From contig SSXW01000002.1 of the NCBI GenBank assembly GCA_009469585.1, positions 245,326-309,325 on the forward strand: DNA of 64,000 nucleotides. The letters run 5' to 3'. Of this stretch, positions 17,515-26,169 are shown in pieces; the first letter of the stretch is position 1; each line of letters starts with the position of its first letter. The notes beneath the pieces were generated by a model, which worked only from the letters and a program-made list of their open reading frames with translations, did not search any database and was not told the origin of the DNA. The stretch comes from Dechloromonas sp. Dech2017 (lineage in GTDB: Bacteria > Pseudomonadota > Gammaproteobacteria > Burkholderiales > Rhodocyclaceae). A program made the position numbers and the translations under genes.

Positions 17515-19236
17515 GTGAATAGCGCCTTCTTCCTCGCCCTGCGCCGGATGCGGGCGCCGATCATCGTCCTCATCGTCATCTACGCGGTGAGCATCCTCGG
17601 CCTGACGCTGATTCCCGGCGTCGACGCCAATGGCCAGAAAGCCTCGCCGCTTTCCTTCTTCCACGCCTTCTACTTCGTCAGCTACACGGCGACGACCATC
17701 GGCTTCGGCGAGATCCCCGTCGCTTTTTCCGACGGCCAGCGGCTGTGGGTGACGCTGTGCATCTACCTGACCGTGGTCGGCTGGTCGTATTCGCTGGTCA
17801 CCCTGATCGCCCTGCTCCAGGACAAGGGCTTCCAGAACACCCTGACCACCAACCGCTTCAGCCGCCGGGTCCGCCAGATCGAGCAGGACTTCTTCGTCAT
17901 CTGCGGCTGCGGCGAGACGGGCGGCCTGGTCGCCGGCAATTTCGACCGCATCGGCCAGCCCTTCGTGGTCATCGAGAAGAACGAGCTGCGCGTCGAGGAG
18001 CTCGACCTCCTCGATTTCAACACCGATACCCCGGCCCTGGCCGCCGACGCCAGCCTGCCCGACAACCTGCAACTGGCCGGACTCAAGCATCCGCGCTGCC
18101 GCGGCGTGCTCGCCCTGACCAACGACGAGCAGGCCAACCTGGCCATCGCCATCGCCGTCCGCCTGCTCAACCCGGGCATCCCGGTCATCGCCCGCGCCCG
18201 CTCGCCGAGCGTCACCGCCAACATGGCTTCGTTCGGTACCGATTTCATCGTCAATCCCTACGAGCGCTTCGCCGAGCACCTGGCGCTGGCCGTCTCCTCG
18301 CCCGAGCGCTACCGCCTGATCGAACTGCTGACCAGCCTGCCCGAGACGCCGATTCCCGAGCCGCACCGGCCGCCGCACGGCCACTGGATCATCTGCGGCT
18401 ACGGCCGTTTCGGCCACGCCATCGCCGACCGCCTGCGCGACACCGGCATCACCCTGAGCATCATCGACCCGGCCGCCGGCGATGCCGACCACCAGCACAT
18501 CGGCGACGGCACCGAGGCCGCCACCCTGCTCGAGGCCGGCATCGAAACCGCCTCGGGCATCGTCGCCGGCAGCGACAACGATGTGAACAACCTGTCGATC
18601 GCCGTCACCGCCAGCGAACTGAAGCCGGAACTGTTCGTCGTCGCCCGCCAGAACCAGGCCGCCAACGACGCGCTGTTCGCCGCCTACGGCGCCGATTTCA
18701 CCGTGCTGCCCAGCCGCATCGTCGCCCAGGAATGCATCGCCATCCTGACCGCGCCGCTGCTCGCCCATTTCCTCGGCCTGATCCGCACCCTCGACGAGGC
18801 CCGCTGTCGCCGCCTGGTCGAGCGCCTGCAGGCCGAATGCGGCGAGCTGACGCCGGTCGTCTGGGATGTCCGGCTCAATGCCGGCGAGGCGCCGGCCGCC
18901 TGGAAGGCGCTAATGAGCGGCCAGCAAATCGCCCTCGGCGACATCCTGCCCGACGGCGCCGAGCGCAGCCGCCGGCTGCCCACCGTGCCGCTGCTCATCG
19001 AACGTGGCGACGACTACATCCTGCTGCCGGCCGACGACTTCCGGCTGGAGGCCGGCGACCAGCTGCTCTTCGCCAGCCCGCGCCGCGCCCAGCGCAGCTT
19101 GGAGCTGACGCTGAACAACGCCAACGAACTGGAATACGTGCTGACCGGCCACGAGAATTCGGGCAGCCTGCTCGCCCGGCTACTCGCCGACGGCCGGCCC
19201 CGGCCGACCGGCAAGGCACAGCCGACGACCGACTGA
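17515..19236 (+). CDS. Potassium channel with two RCK (TrkA-N) domains
   Basis: A 573-residue protein with a GTG start. Two membrane helices flank a pore loop with the selectivity filter TIGFGE (residues 63-68). Two RCK/TrkA-N Rossmann domains follow (FFVICGCGETGGLVAGNF and WIICGYGRFGHAIADRL), then a TrkA-C-like domain (GDDYILLPADDFRLEAGDQLLFAS). The second glycine-rich motif is a typical NAD-binding GxGxxG type. It is likely a ligand-gated K+ channel or K+-uptake regulator in the inner membrane, paired with the upstream DUF6394 protein. Confidence 0.9.
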   Translation: MNSAFFLALRRMRAPIIVLIVIYAVSILGLTLIPGVDANGQKASPLSFFHAFYFVSYTATTIGFGEIPVAFSDGQRLWVTLCIYLTVVGWSYSLVTLIALLQDKGFQNTLTTNRFSRRVRQIEQDFFVICGCGETGGLVAGNFDRIGQPFVVIEKNELRVEELDLLDFNTDTPALAADASLPDNLQLAGLKHPRCRGVLALTNDEQANLAIAIAVRLLNPGIPVIARARSPSVTANMASFGTDFIVNPYERFAEHLALAVSSPERYRLIELLTSLPETPIPEPHRPPHGHWIICGYGRFGHAIADRLRDTGITLSIIDPAAGDADHQHIGDGTEAATLLEAGIETASGIVAGSDNDVNNLSIAVTASELKPELFVVARQNQAANDALFAAYGADFTVLPSRIVAQECIAILTAPLLAHFLGLIRTLDEARCRRLVERLQAECGELTPVVWDVRLNAGEAPAAWKALMSGQQIALGDILPDGAERSRRLPTVPLLIERGDDYILLPADDFRLEAGDQLLFASPRRAQRSLELTLNNANELEYVLTGHENSGSLLARLLADGRPRPTGKAQPTTD

Positions 19237-19323
19237 AGGCCGGACTGCCGACCGTACAGCGGCAGTCGCCACTAACAGCCGGCCGGACCGGATCCCCCGG
19301 ATCGCCTGGGTCGGCGCGCCCCG

Positions 19324-19746
19324 CTAGGCGGCCAGCGCCCGCCGCAAGCCGCGCATCAGCAGCCCCAGGCCGGGCAGTTTCATGTACAGCTCCTCGCCGG
19401 TATCCCAGTAGTCGCGGTGGTAGCAGACCTTGCCGGCAGCAGTGAAGCGCAGGTGGGAAACGCCGTGCATGACGTGGCGTTGCCCGCGCCCGCAGCCGCC
19501 GAAGCGAAAATGGAATTTCCAGACCAGCATGGCGCCGGTTTCGCCGAGCATCTTTTCGGTGACGATGAAGCGCGGCTCGCCGACCTGCTCGAACATGTGG
19601 GCGAAGATGCGCTGGATGGCGGCGACGCCGCGCACCTCGTTGAACGGGTCCTTGAACCAGGCATCGTCGGCGTAGAGCTCCGGGAAACGGGCGACGTCGG
19701 CCGGGCTCAGGCCATGGTAAAAGCCGATCAGGTCGTCGAGCGGCAT
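19324..19746 (-). CDS. SnoaL/NTF2-like protein, last gene of the light-response-type operon
   Basis: A 140-residue nuclear-transport-factor-2 fold protein (IGFYHGLSPADVARFPELYADDAWFKDPFNEVRG ... GVSHLRFTAAGKVCYHRDYWDTGEELY). A His/Asp-lined pocket suggests small-molecule or lipid binding. It starts one base after the SDR stop, so it is translationally coupled. Homologues recur in clusters with DUF1365, Cfa-like and FAD amine oxidase genes. Enzymatic role is unproven. Confidence 0.82.
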   Translation of the reverse strand: MPLDDLIGFYHGLSPADVARFPELYADDAWFKDPFNEVRGVAAIQRIFAHMFEQVGEPRFIVTEKMLGETGAMLVWKFHFRFGGCGRGQRHVMHGVSHLRFTAAGKVCYHRDYWDTGEELYMKLPGLGLLMRGLRRALAA

Positions 19747-19747
19747 G

Positions 19748-20503
19748 TCAGCCTCCGGTGAAGCGCCGTATCAGCGGGAAATACAGGCGATAGGGCAGAT
19801 GGGCGAAAAATTTCATCAGGCGGGTGAAGCGCTTGGGAAAATGAATTTCGAAATTGGCCGATTTAAAGCCGTCGACCGCAGCGGTCGCCGCCTGTTCCGG
19901 GCTGAGCAGCGCCGGCATGGCGAAGTCGTTGCGGGCCGTCAGCGGCGTCGCCACGAAGCCGGGATTGATCGCCCAGACGCCGATGCCGCGCGGAGCCAGA
20001 TCGAGGTGCAGGATCTCGGCGAAGTGGATCAGCGCCGCCTTGCCCGGCCCGTAGCACAGCGCCCGCGGCAGGCCGCGATAGCCGGCGACGCTGGCCACGA
20101 AAGCGATGCCGCCGCCCGGCCGGAGGTCGTGGAGGACGGCGGCGACAAGGCGCATGGCGCCGGTGAAATTGACGTCGACCACCCGCTCGGCGACCGCCAG
20201 GTCGAAGTCGTCCACGCCCATCGGCACGTAGTCGCCGGCCAGGTAGATCACCAGGTCGACGCCGCCCCAGGCCGCCATCAGCGCGTCGCGGGCTGCCGCC
20301 AGGCTGGCCCCATCGGTCGCGTCGCAAGGCAGCAGCACGGCGTCGGCGATGGCCAGGGCCTGCAACTTGTCGTGACGCCGGGCCGACAGTGCCAACCAGG
20401 CACCGCGCCCGGCCAGTTCCTTGGCCAGGGCAGCACCGATGCCGCTCGAGGCGCCGACCAGCCAGACACGCCGGCCGCGCCAGTCGGTAATCCGCGGGTT
20501 CAT
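19748..20503 (-). CDS. Short-chain dehydrogenase/reductase
   Basis: A 251-residue classical-type SDR. The cofactor motif is VWLVGASSGIGAALAKELAGRG, catalytic Ser is in FVASVAGYRG and the Tyr-x3-Lys is LCYGPGKAAL. ATG 20503 overlaps the DUF3833 stop (ATGA). The C-terminal 45 residues are membrane-associating (FTRLMKFFAHLPYRLYFPLI), as expected for a lipid-modifying enzyme. A dispersed-motif copy in antisense encodes AAVDGFKSANFEIHF. It probably reduces or oxidises a fatty-acyl intermediate made by the neighbouring enzymes. Confidence 0.88.
   Translation of the reverse strand: MNPRITDWRGRRVWLVGASSGIGAALAKELAGRGAWLALSARRHDKLQALAIADAVLLPCDATDGASLAAARDALMAAWGGVDLVIYLAGDYVPMGVDDFDLAVAERVVDVNFTGAMRLVAAVLHDLRPGGGIAFVASVAGYRGLPRALCYGPGKAALIHFAEILHLDLAPRGIGVWAINPGFVATPLTARNDFAMPALLSPEQAATAAVDGFKSANFEIHFPKRFTRLMKFFAHLPYRLYFPLIRRFTGG
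19847..19889 (+). repeat. Dispersed motif copy 5
   Basis: One of the fullest copies: TCGAAATTGGCCGATTTAAA then the exact core GCCGTCGACCGCAGC and GGTCG. The end CGACCGC-A-GCGGTCG is also a near-perfect palindrome. It lies inside the SDR gene, antisense. Confidence 0.9.
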
Positions 20504-21021
20504 CGCTTGACGAAGCTCAAGGTCACTTCGCCGAGCCCGAAGCCCCATTTCGACATGAAGGAGCGGTTGAGCATCACCTGGTCGTCGATCAGGTACATCC
20601 AGTCGTCGAAATCGACGTGATAGACCTTGCCGTCCACCGGCAGCGCCATCACGTAGCGCCAGCGCAGCGCGTTGCCGGCCAGCTCACCGACGGCATGGCC
20701 GACGACGTCGTCGGCCGTGCCGTGGTAGCGGCCGTCGGGCTGGCGGACCAGCGTCCACACCCGGCGCGAGGTGGAGCCGTCCGACCAGGCGAACTGCTCG
20801 TCGAGAACGCCGGTGTCGCCCTGCCAGCTGGCGTCGATGACGACGTGGAAACGTTTTTTCACCTCGCCGGAGCGCCCCTGGAACATGCCCCAGCCGTCGA
20901 TGCGGCCGTTGAGGTAGGTCTTCAGGTCGAGGGCCGGCTGTTCGGCGCGGTATTGCTCGACGCCGGGCGAGGCGCAGGCGGTCAGGCCGAGCGAGAAAAG
21001 GGCAGCGGACAATAGTTTCAT
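20500..21021 (-). CDS. DUF3833 lipoprotein
   Basis: A 173-residue protein with signal peptide and lipobox (SLGLTAC). The mature domain matches DUF3833 (LDLKTYLNGRIDGWGMFQGRSGEVKKRF, YHVDFDDWMYLIDDQVMLNRSFMSKWGFGLGEVTLSF), a lipocalin-like beta-barrel family. ATGA overlaps at both ends with the MFS and SDR genes show tight coupling. It may carry a lipid product toward the outer membrane; this is inference. Confidence 0.88.
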   Translation of the reverse strand: MKLLSAALFSLGLTACASPGVEQYRAEQPALDLKTYLNGRIDGWGMFQGRSGEVKKRFHVVIDASWQGDTGVLDEQFAWSDGSTSRRVWTLVRQPDGRYHGTADDVVGHAVGELAGNALRWRYVMALPVDGKVYHVDFDDWMYLIDDQVMLNRSFMSKWGFGLGEVTLSFVKR

Positions 21022-22241
21022 GAGGCGATCTCCAGGAAATGCCGCCAGCGCCAGAGCAGGCTGGCAGCCAGCGCCTTGCAGGCGAGCGGGAAGACGGCGT
21101 AGGCGACGGTCAACGCCGCCTGCCCCTGGCCGCTGCCCGGCACGTAGCCAAGGGCGGCGAGGAGCGGCAGGGCGAGGCCGGCGGCCAGCGCCAGGTTGAG
21201 CTTGGCGACGAAGTTCCAGACGCCGAAGCAGGCGCCGGCCTGCCCCTGGCGCTCGCCGAGGTCGGCGGCGATGGCAGCCGGCAGGGCCAGGTCGGCGCCG
21301 AGGGCCAGCCCCGAGGCCAGGCAGATCAGCGCGAAGGGCCACAGCTGGCCGGGGCCGAGCAGGCCGGCCCCGGCGAAGGCGACGATGGCCAGCGCCATGG
21401 CCGCCAGCCAGGCAACGACCCGGCCGTGGCGGGCGGCGAGGCGGACCCACAGCGGCAGCGAGGCGGCGCCGGCGACGAAATAAAGGGCGAGCAGGCCGCC
21501 GCTGGCCCCCTCCAGCCCGAGCACGTCGGCCACGAAAAAGAGGAAAAGCGTCGCCGGCAAGGCCGAGGCGATGCCGTTGGCGACGAAGACCAGCAGCAGC
21601 CGGCGAAAGGCGCCGTCGGCCAGCACCCGGCGCAGGGCCGGGGCGAGGGGCGCCGGGGCGGCGACCACCGGCCGGCCGCGGCCGTTGCCGAGCAGGGCGA
21701 CGAGTGCCGCGACCAGCAGCAAGGGCGGCAGGATCCAGGCCAGGCGGGCGATGCCCTCGTTGAGGCTGGCGCCGATCAGGCCGGGCAGCGCCGCGGCGAG
21801 GACGACGCCGAGCAGGCCGCAGCCTTCGCGGGCGGCGGTCAGCCGGGTGCGTTCGGCCGAATCGGCGCCGAGATCGGCGCCCCAGGCCTGGTAGGCGACG
21901 GTGGCGGCCGAGAAGCCGAGGTAGGTGACGGCCAGCGCCGCCAGCAGCCACAGCCCGGCGCCGCTGGCCGGCGGATTGAGCAGGGCGACGAAGCCGATGG
22001 CGAAGGGCGGCAGGGCCACGGCCAGCATGCGCCGGCGCGGCAGGCGGTCGGCCAGCCAGCCCAGCCAGGGGTCGATGCCGGCATCGAGCAGGCGGGCGCC
22101 GAGCAGGATGAAGCCGAGCAGGGCGAGCGGCAGGCCGGCCGTCTCGGCGTAGAAGCGCGGCACATGGACGTAGATGGGCAGCGCCGCGAAGGCCAGGGGC
22201 AGGCCGAGCAGACCGTAGGCGAGCGGGTGGCCGGCGGGCAT
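21018..22241 (-). CDS. GPH/MFS-family transporter
   Basis: A 407-residue protein with about twelve predicted membrane helices, similar to glycoside-pentoside-hexuronide/MFS carriers (YVHVPRFYAETAGLPLALLGFILLGARLLDAGIDPWLGWLADRLPRR cannot be quoted in full; key motif DAGIDPWLGWLADR). ATG 22241 follows a GGAGG site. Members of this subfamily are a constant part of DUF1365/Cfa-like/amine-oxidase clusters. Cargo is unknown, possibly a lipid or its head group. Confidence 0.85.
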   Translation of the reverse strand: MPAGHPLAYGLLGLPLAFAALPIYVHVPRFYAETAGLPLALLGFILLGARLLDAGIDPWLGWLADRLPRRRMLAVALPPFAIGFVALLNPPASGAGLWLLAALAVTYLGFSAATVAYQAWGADLGADSAERTRLTAAREGCGLLGVVLAAALPGLIGASLNEGIARLAWILPPLLLVAALVALLGNGRGRPVVAAPAPLAPALRRVLADGAFRRLLLVFVANGIASALPATLFLFFVADVLGLEGASGGLLALYFVAGAASLPLWVRLAARHGRVVAWLAAMALAIVAFAGAGLLGPGQLWPFALICLASGLALGADLALPAAIAADLGERQGQAGACFGVWNFVAKLNLALAAGLALPLLAALGYVPGSGQGQAALTVAYAVFPLACKALAASLLWRWRHFLEIAS

Positions 22242-22245
22242 CGCC

Positions 22246-22845
22246 TCAACCTCCGTCCGGCCGGCTGAGCAGCGCCGCCCGCAGCTCGGGCGCGCTGGTC
22301 CGCGGGTCGAGCCAGATGGCGAAAAAGGCGGCGGCGAAGGCCGGGTCGTCGACGCGGCCGAGCGGCCGGCCGTTGTACTCGAAATGCGCAGCGCCGGGCA
22401 GGTAGTGGCCGGTGATGCGGTCGCCCGGGCCGACATCGGGAAACAGCCGGCGCATGCGTTCGCCCCAGGCGGCCAGGGTCACCTCGTCGGTACGGCCGAA
22501 GCGGCGGATTTCCTTGACGCTGGCCTCGGCGATGTCGGCCCCGGCGATCTGCCGGCGATAGGTCAGCTGCAGGGCGAGCGGCGGCCGTTGCGGATCGGCG
22601 CCGGCCCACAGCGTGGCGTCGTAGACCAGGAATCCCCAGCGCCGGAAGGCCCCGCTGCCCCAGCGGGTCAGGCCGCTCGGCGCTTCACCGGCAGCGAAGG
22701 CCGTGGCGGCATGGCTGGCCGGCCAGGCGACGATGGCGAGCAGCAACCGGCGGCGGGCGGCGCGGAAAATTTCGATTTTTGGCCTTTTTTCCCGTGGACC
22801 GCAGCAGTCACCGCCGGCCTCGCCAAATCTGCGCCCGGACGCCAT
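22246..22845 (-). CDS. Chalcone-isomerase-like exported protein
   Basis: A 199-residue protein. The domain after residue 60 (RRWGFLVYDATLWAGAD ... LALQLTYRRQIAGADIAEASVKEIRR ... GDRITGHYLPGAAHFEYNGR) matches the chalcone isomerase-like family found in bacterial lipid-stress clusters. A hydrophobic export signal (LLLAIVAWPASHAATAFA) begins only around residue 33. The preceding 30 residues are largely encoded by a dispersed-motif copy, so translation may really start downstream at a TTG, placing the motif in the intergenic space. ATG 22845 is the only ATG. Confidence 0.75.
   Translation of the reverse strand: MASGRRFGEAGGDCCGPREKRPKIEIFRAARRRLLLAIVAWPASHAATAFAAGEAPSGLTRWGSGAFRRWGFLVYDATLWAGADPQRPPLALQLTYRRQIAGADIAEASVKEIRRFGRTDEVTLAAWGERMRRLFPDVGPGDRITGHYLPGAAHFEYNGRPLGRVDDPAFAAAFFAIWLDPRTSAPELRAALLSRPDGG
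22765..22810 (+). repeat. Dispersed motif copy 6
   Basis: AAAATTTCGATTTTTGGCC, a T-run, then CCCGTGGACCGCAGC (two mismatches to the core) and AGTC. It lies at the start of the chalcone-isomerase-like gene or just before its true start. Confidence 0.8.
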
Positions 22846-22846
22846 G

Positions 22847-24040
22847 TCAGGCCTCGCCCCGATGGCCAAGCTCGAACTGCACGACATCGACGTTGCCGCT
22901 CAGGAAGCCGGCCTCGCAATAGGCCAGATAGAAGCGCCACAGGCGGCGGAAGCGCTCGTCGAAGCCGAGTTGGGCGATCTCCGGCCAGCGGCGCTCGAAG
23001 GCCAGCCGCCATTCGGCCAGGGTGCGGGCGTAGTCGGCGCCGAAGGCATGCTCGTCGCGCACGGCCAGCCCCTGGCCGGCGGCGGCGGCGCGGAAGGCCG
23101 GGCGCGATGGCAGCATGCCGCCGGGGAAGACGTATTGCTGGATGAAGTCGGTGCCCCGCCGGTAGTCGGCGAACAGGTCGTCGCGGATGGTGATGCTCTG
23201 GATCACCGCCCGGCCGCCCGGCTTGAGCGCCCCGGCCACGGCCTTGAAATAGCCGGGCCAGAAGCGTTCGCCGACGGCTTCGAACATCTCGATGGAAACG
23301 ACGTGGTCGAAGCGTCCGCCGACGTCGCGGTAATCCTGCAGGCGCAGGTCGGCCTGCGGCACGCGCCGGCGCGCCCATGCGAGCTGGGCCGGCGACAGGG
23401 TCAGGCCGGTGACGCCGAGGCCGTCAGCCACCGCCGCCTCGGCGAAACCGCCCCAGCCGCAGCCGATTTCCAGCACCTGCTCGCCAGCTACGGCCTGCAG
23501 GCGGTCGAGGATGCGCCGGTACTTGGCGGCCTGGGCGGCGCCCAGCGAACCGTCGTCGACGGCGCGGTAGAGGCCGGACGAGTAGGTCATCGAGTCGTCC
23601 AGCCACAGCCGGTAGAACTCGTTGCCGAGGTCGTAGTGGGCCATGATGTTGCGCTGGCTGCCGGCCTTGTCGTTGCGGTTCAGCCAGTGGCGCAGGCGGG
23701 CCGCCAGCAGGCTGCGCCACGCCCCGTACACGGCCTTCCTGAGCACCGCGCGGTTGTCGGCGAGCAGGGTAAGCAGGCCGCTGAGGTTCGGCGAATCCCA
23801 CATGCCGTCGAGGTAGGCCTCGGCCAGGCCGATGTCGCCGCGGGCCAGCACCCGGCTGAACAGCGCCTCGTCATGCACCTGCAGGCTGACGCCGTGGTCG
23901 CCGTCGCCGAACAGGGCGCTGCTGCCGTCGGGCCGGCGGATTTCGAGCAGGCCGCCGCGCAGCGGCTCGAGCAGGTCGAAAACGGTACGCGTGTCGCGGG
24001 CCAGGCGTTCGTTGCCGCGCAGGGTCAGGGCATTGTTCAT
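22847..24040 (-). CDS. Cyclopropane-fatty-acyl-phospholipid synthase family methyltransferase (UfaM/Cfa-like)
   Basis: A 397-residue protein. An N-terminal Cfa lipid-binding domain (residues 1-110) precedes the SAM-dependent domain: VLEIGCGWGGFAEAAVA motif, GVTGLTLSPAQLAWA, and the family HYDLGNEFYRLWLD and SIEMFEAVG segments. Its start overlaps the DUF1365 stop (ATGA). Cfa enzymes methylate membrane unsaturated acyl chains. Cfa-like UfaM enzymes in clusters with amine-oxidase-like desaturases are linked to furan fatty-acid synthesis in Rhodobacter-type bacteria, which is a plausible product here. Confidence 0.92.
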   Translation of the reverse strand: MNNALTLRGNERLARDTRTVFDLLEPLRGGLLEIRRPDGSSALFGDGDHGVSLQVHDEALFSRVLARGDIGLAEAYLDGMWDSPNLSGLLTLLADNRAVLRKAVYGAWRSLLAARLRHWLNRNDKAGSQRNIMAHYDLGNEFYRLWLDDSMTYSSGLYRAVDDGSLGAAQAAKYRRILDRLQAVAGEQVLEIGCGWGGFAEAAVADGLGVTGLTLSPAQLAWARRRVPQADLRLQDYRDVGGRFDHVVSIEMFEAVGERFWPGYFKAVAGALKPGGRAVIQSITIRDDLFADYRRGTDFIQQYVFPGGMLPSRPAFRAAAAGQGLAVRDEHAFGADYARTLAEWRLAFERRWPEIAQLGFDERFRRLWRFYLAYCEAGFLSGNVDVVQFELGHRGEA

Positions 24041-24801
24041 TTGATGGTCTCCTCTAGGGTTGGGGCCGGGCCGGCGCCACGGAAGGGCACGCCCTTGAGC
24101 CAGAGTTGCAGGGCCTGCCAGTGGATGCGAAAAATGACACCGGCCGTCAGCAAGGGCATGCGGGCCAGCACGCCGAGCAGGGCACGACTGCCCCAGCCGC
24201 GCCGGCGACCGGACAGTGCGGTGAGCAGCAACGGCCCTTCGCCGTCGTCGTAGTCGATGCGGACCAGCGGCTGCGCGCGGTCGACGTGAAAGCGGAAACG
24301 GTAGCCGCCGACGATCTCGTTGAACGGCGAGACGTGGAAGACCTTGCTGGCGCGCAGTTCCTGCCCGTCGCGCAGGGGCGCGCCGTCCGGGTTGTGCAGC
24401 AGGTAGGCATGACGGCCGCCGAAGGTGTTGTTGACCTCGGCCAGCACGGCGACCAGCGCCCCCGCCCGGTCGTGGCAGAACCAGAAGCTGACCGGGTTGA
24501 AGAGGATGCCGCACAGGCGCGGCATGGTCTGCACGACGATCTCGCCGTCGGCCGGCAGGCCGCGCTCGGCGAGTAGCGATTCGATCCACGGCAGCAGCGG
24601 ACTGCCGTCGCGCGGCCCGTGGTCGCGCTGGTGGAAGGCGAGCAGATTGCTGCGGTCGACCGAAAAAACGGCACAATTGGCCAATTCCAGCCGACGCAGC
24701 GGCAGGCGGACGTAGAACACCGGGTAGACGAAGGCATGCTCGACCGGCCGCAAGCGACGGTGCATGACCTGGCCGGTGAACAGTTGGGGCTGGGCGAGCA
24801 T
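24037..24801 (-). CDS. DUF1365 family protein
   Basis: A 254-residue protein matching DUF1365 throughout (FTGQVMHRRLRPVEHAFVYP, FHQRDHGPRDGSPLLPWI, RLCGILFNPVSFWFCHD, EVNNTFGGRHAYLL, KVFHVSPFNEIVGGYRF). No enzyme activity is established for the family, but it is nearly always found between an amine-oxidase-like flavoprotein and a Cfa-like gene, as here. A dispersed-motif copy encodes AVFSVDRSNLLAF at a conserved family position without extra length. Confidence 0.92.
   Translation of the reverse strand: MLAQPQLFTGQVMHRRLRPVEHAFVYPVFYVRLPLRRLELANCAVFSVDRSNLLAFHQRDHGPRDGSPLLPWIESLLAERGLPADGEIVVQTMPRLCGILFNPVSFWFCHDRAGALVAVLAEVNNTFGGRHAYLLHNPDGAPLRDGQELRASKVFHVSPFNEIVGGYRFRFHVDRAQPLVRIDYDDGEGPLLLTALSGRRRGWGSRALLGVLARMPLLTAGVIFRIHWQALQLWLKGVPFRGAGPAPTLEETIK
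24646..24690 (-). repeat. Dispersed motif copy 7
   Basis: On the minus strand GGAATTGGCCAATTGTGCCG, a T-run, then TCGGTCGACCGCAGC (two changes from the core) and AATC. It is inside the DUF1365 gene in the sense direction. Confidence 0.85.
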
Positions 24802-24807
24802 GGCGAA

Positions 24808-26154
24808 TCAGGCCGCCACCGTTGGCCGGGCGGCGCCCTGCCAGGGCGCGGCGACGCCCATGTCGTTGGCGACGGCGAGCGCCGAGCGCAGGCCATCCTC
24901 GTGGAAGCCGTAGCGCCCCCAGGCGCCGGCCAGCCAGATGCCGTTGTCGCCCTGGGCGGCGGCCAGGCGCTGCTGGGCGGCGATGGCCGGGCCGTCGAAG
25001 ACCGGGTGGGCATAGGCGTACTCGGCGATGACCCGGGCCGGGTCGGGCTCGCGGGCCGGGTTGAGGGTGACCACCACCGGCTCATTGAATGGCAGCGGCT
25101 GCAACTTGTTGATCAGGTAGGAAACGCCGACCGGCCGCTCGCCGTCGCCGTCAGCCGCGCGGCTGGCGGCGAAGTAGTTCCACGCCGACCACAGCTTGCG
25201 ATCGCGCGGCAGCAGGGCCGGGTCGGTGTGCAGCACGGCCCGGTTCGGCTGGTAGCGGATGGCCGACAGTACCTTGTACTGTGCGTCGCTGGCCGCCGCC
25301 CCGAGGATCGTCATGGCCTGGTCGCTGTGGCAGGCCATCACCACCCGGTCGAAACGTTCGCTGCCGCGGGCATGGACGACCCGCAAGCCGCCGGCCTCGC
25401 GGCGGACGCCCTGGACCGGGCAGGCCAGGCGGATGTCGTCGAGCTCGGCGGCGATCTTCTCGACGTAACGCCGGCCGCCGCCCTTGACGGTGCGCCACAA
25501 CGGCCGGTCGACAATCTGCAGCAGGCCGTGGTTGCGGCAGAAGCGCACGAAGGTGGCGAGCGGCATGGCCAGCATCTGGCCGGTCGGGCACGACCAGATG
25601 GCCGCCGCCATGGGCAGCAGGTACCAGTCGGCGAAGGCCCGGCCGTAGCGGCCGCGGTCGAGGAACTCGCCCAGGCTGCACTGATCGTCGGGACGGTCGG
25701 CCAGCCAGGCGACGCTTTCCCGGTTGAAGCGCAGGATGTCGGCCAGCATCGCCCAGAAGCGCGGCCGCAGCAGGTTGCGGCGCTGGCCGAAGACTGTGCC
25801 GAGGTTGCTGCCGGCCCATTCGAGATCCGGGTCCTGCAGGCTGACGGCGAAGGACATCTCGGTCTCGACGCTGTCCACGCCGAGTGCCGCGAACAGCGCC
25901 ACCAGGTTGGGGTAGGTCTGGTCGTTGAAGACCAGGAAGCCGGTATCGACCGGATGGGTCCGCCCGTCCAGCGTCACATCCACCGTGTTGGTGTGGCCAC
26001 CCAGGTAGTCGGCCGCCTCGAACAGCGTCACCCGGTGCTGCCGGCCGAGCAGCCAGGCGCTGGCCAGGCCGGAGATGCCGGCGCCGATGACGGCGATGCG
26101 GCGACCGGTCTGGCCGGCCAACTCGGGGATTTCCATCCTAAAGGCTGCGTTCAT
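24808..26154 (-). CDS. FAD-dependent amine-oxidase-like flavoprotein (possible acyl-lipid desaturase)
   Basis: A 448-residue protein. The N-terminal dinucleotide-binding motif is IAVIGAGISGLASAWLLG followed by a GG-doublet region (EAADYLGGHTNTV). Family segments VDTGFLVFNDQTYPNL, SAIRYQPNRAVLHTD and a C-terminal FAD-contact region (GIWLAGAWGRYGFHEDGL) are present. It belongs to the flavoproteins that accompany DUF1365 and Cfa-like genes. In furan-fatty-acid systems the corresponding protein (UfaD) acts on methylated acyl chains; that role here is inferred from context. Confidence 0.9.
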   Translation of the reverse strand: MNAAFRMEIPELAGQTGRRIAVIGAGISGLASAWLLGRQHRVTLFEAADYLGGHTNTVDVTLDGRTHPVDTGFLVFNDQTYPNLVALFAALGVDSVETEMSFAVSLQDPDLEWAGSNLGTVFGQRRNLLRPRFWAMLADILRFNRESVAWLADRPDDQCSLGEFLDRGRYGRAFADWYLLPMAAAIWSCPTGQMLAMPLATFVRFCRNHGLLQIVDRPLWRTVKGGGRRYVEKIAAELDDIRLACPVQGVRREAGGLRVVHARGSERFDRVVMACHSDQAMTILGAAASDAQYKVLSAIRYQPNRAVLHTDPALLPRDRKLWSAWNYFAASRAADGDGERPVGVSYLINKLQPLPFNEPVVVTLNPAREPDPARVIAEYAYAHPVFDGPAIAAQQRLAAAQGDNGIWLAGAWGRYGFHEDGLRSALAVANDMGVAAPWQGAARPTVAA

Positions 26155-26169
26155 GTGGCGCTCCTTGGC

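Noticed and set aside
19237..19323. Possible terminator between the K+ channel and the convergent SnoaL gene
   Set aside because: Only short imperfect GC repeats and no T-tract; not strong enough to call.
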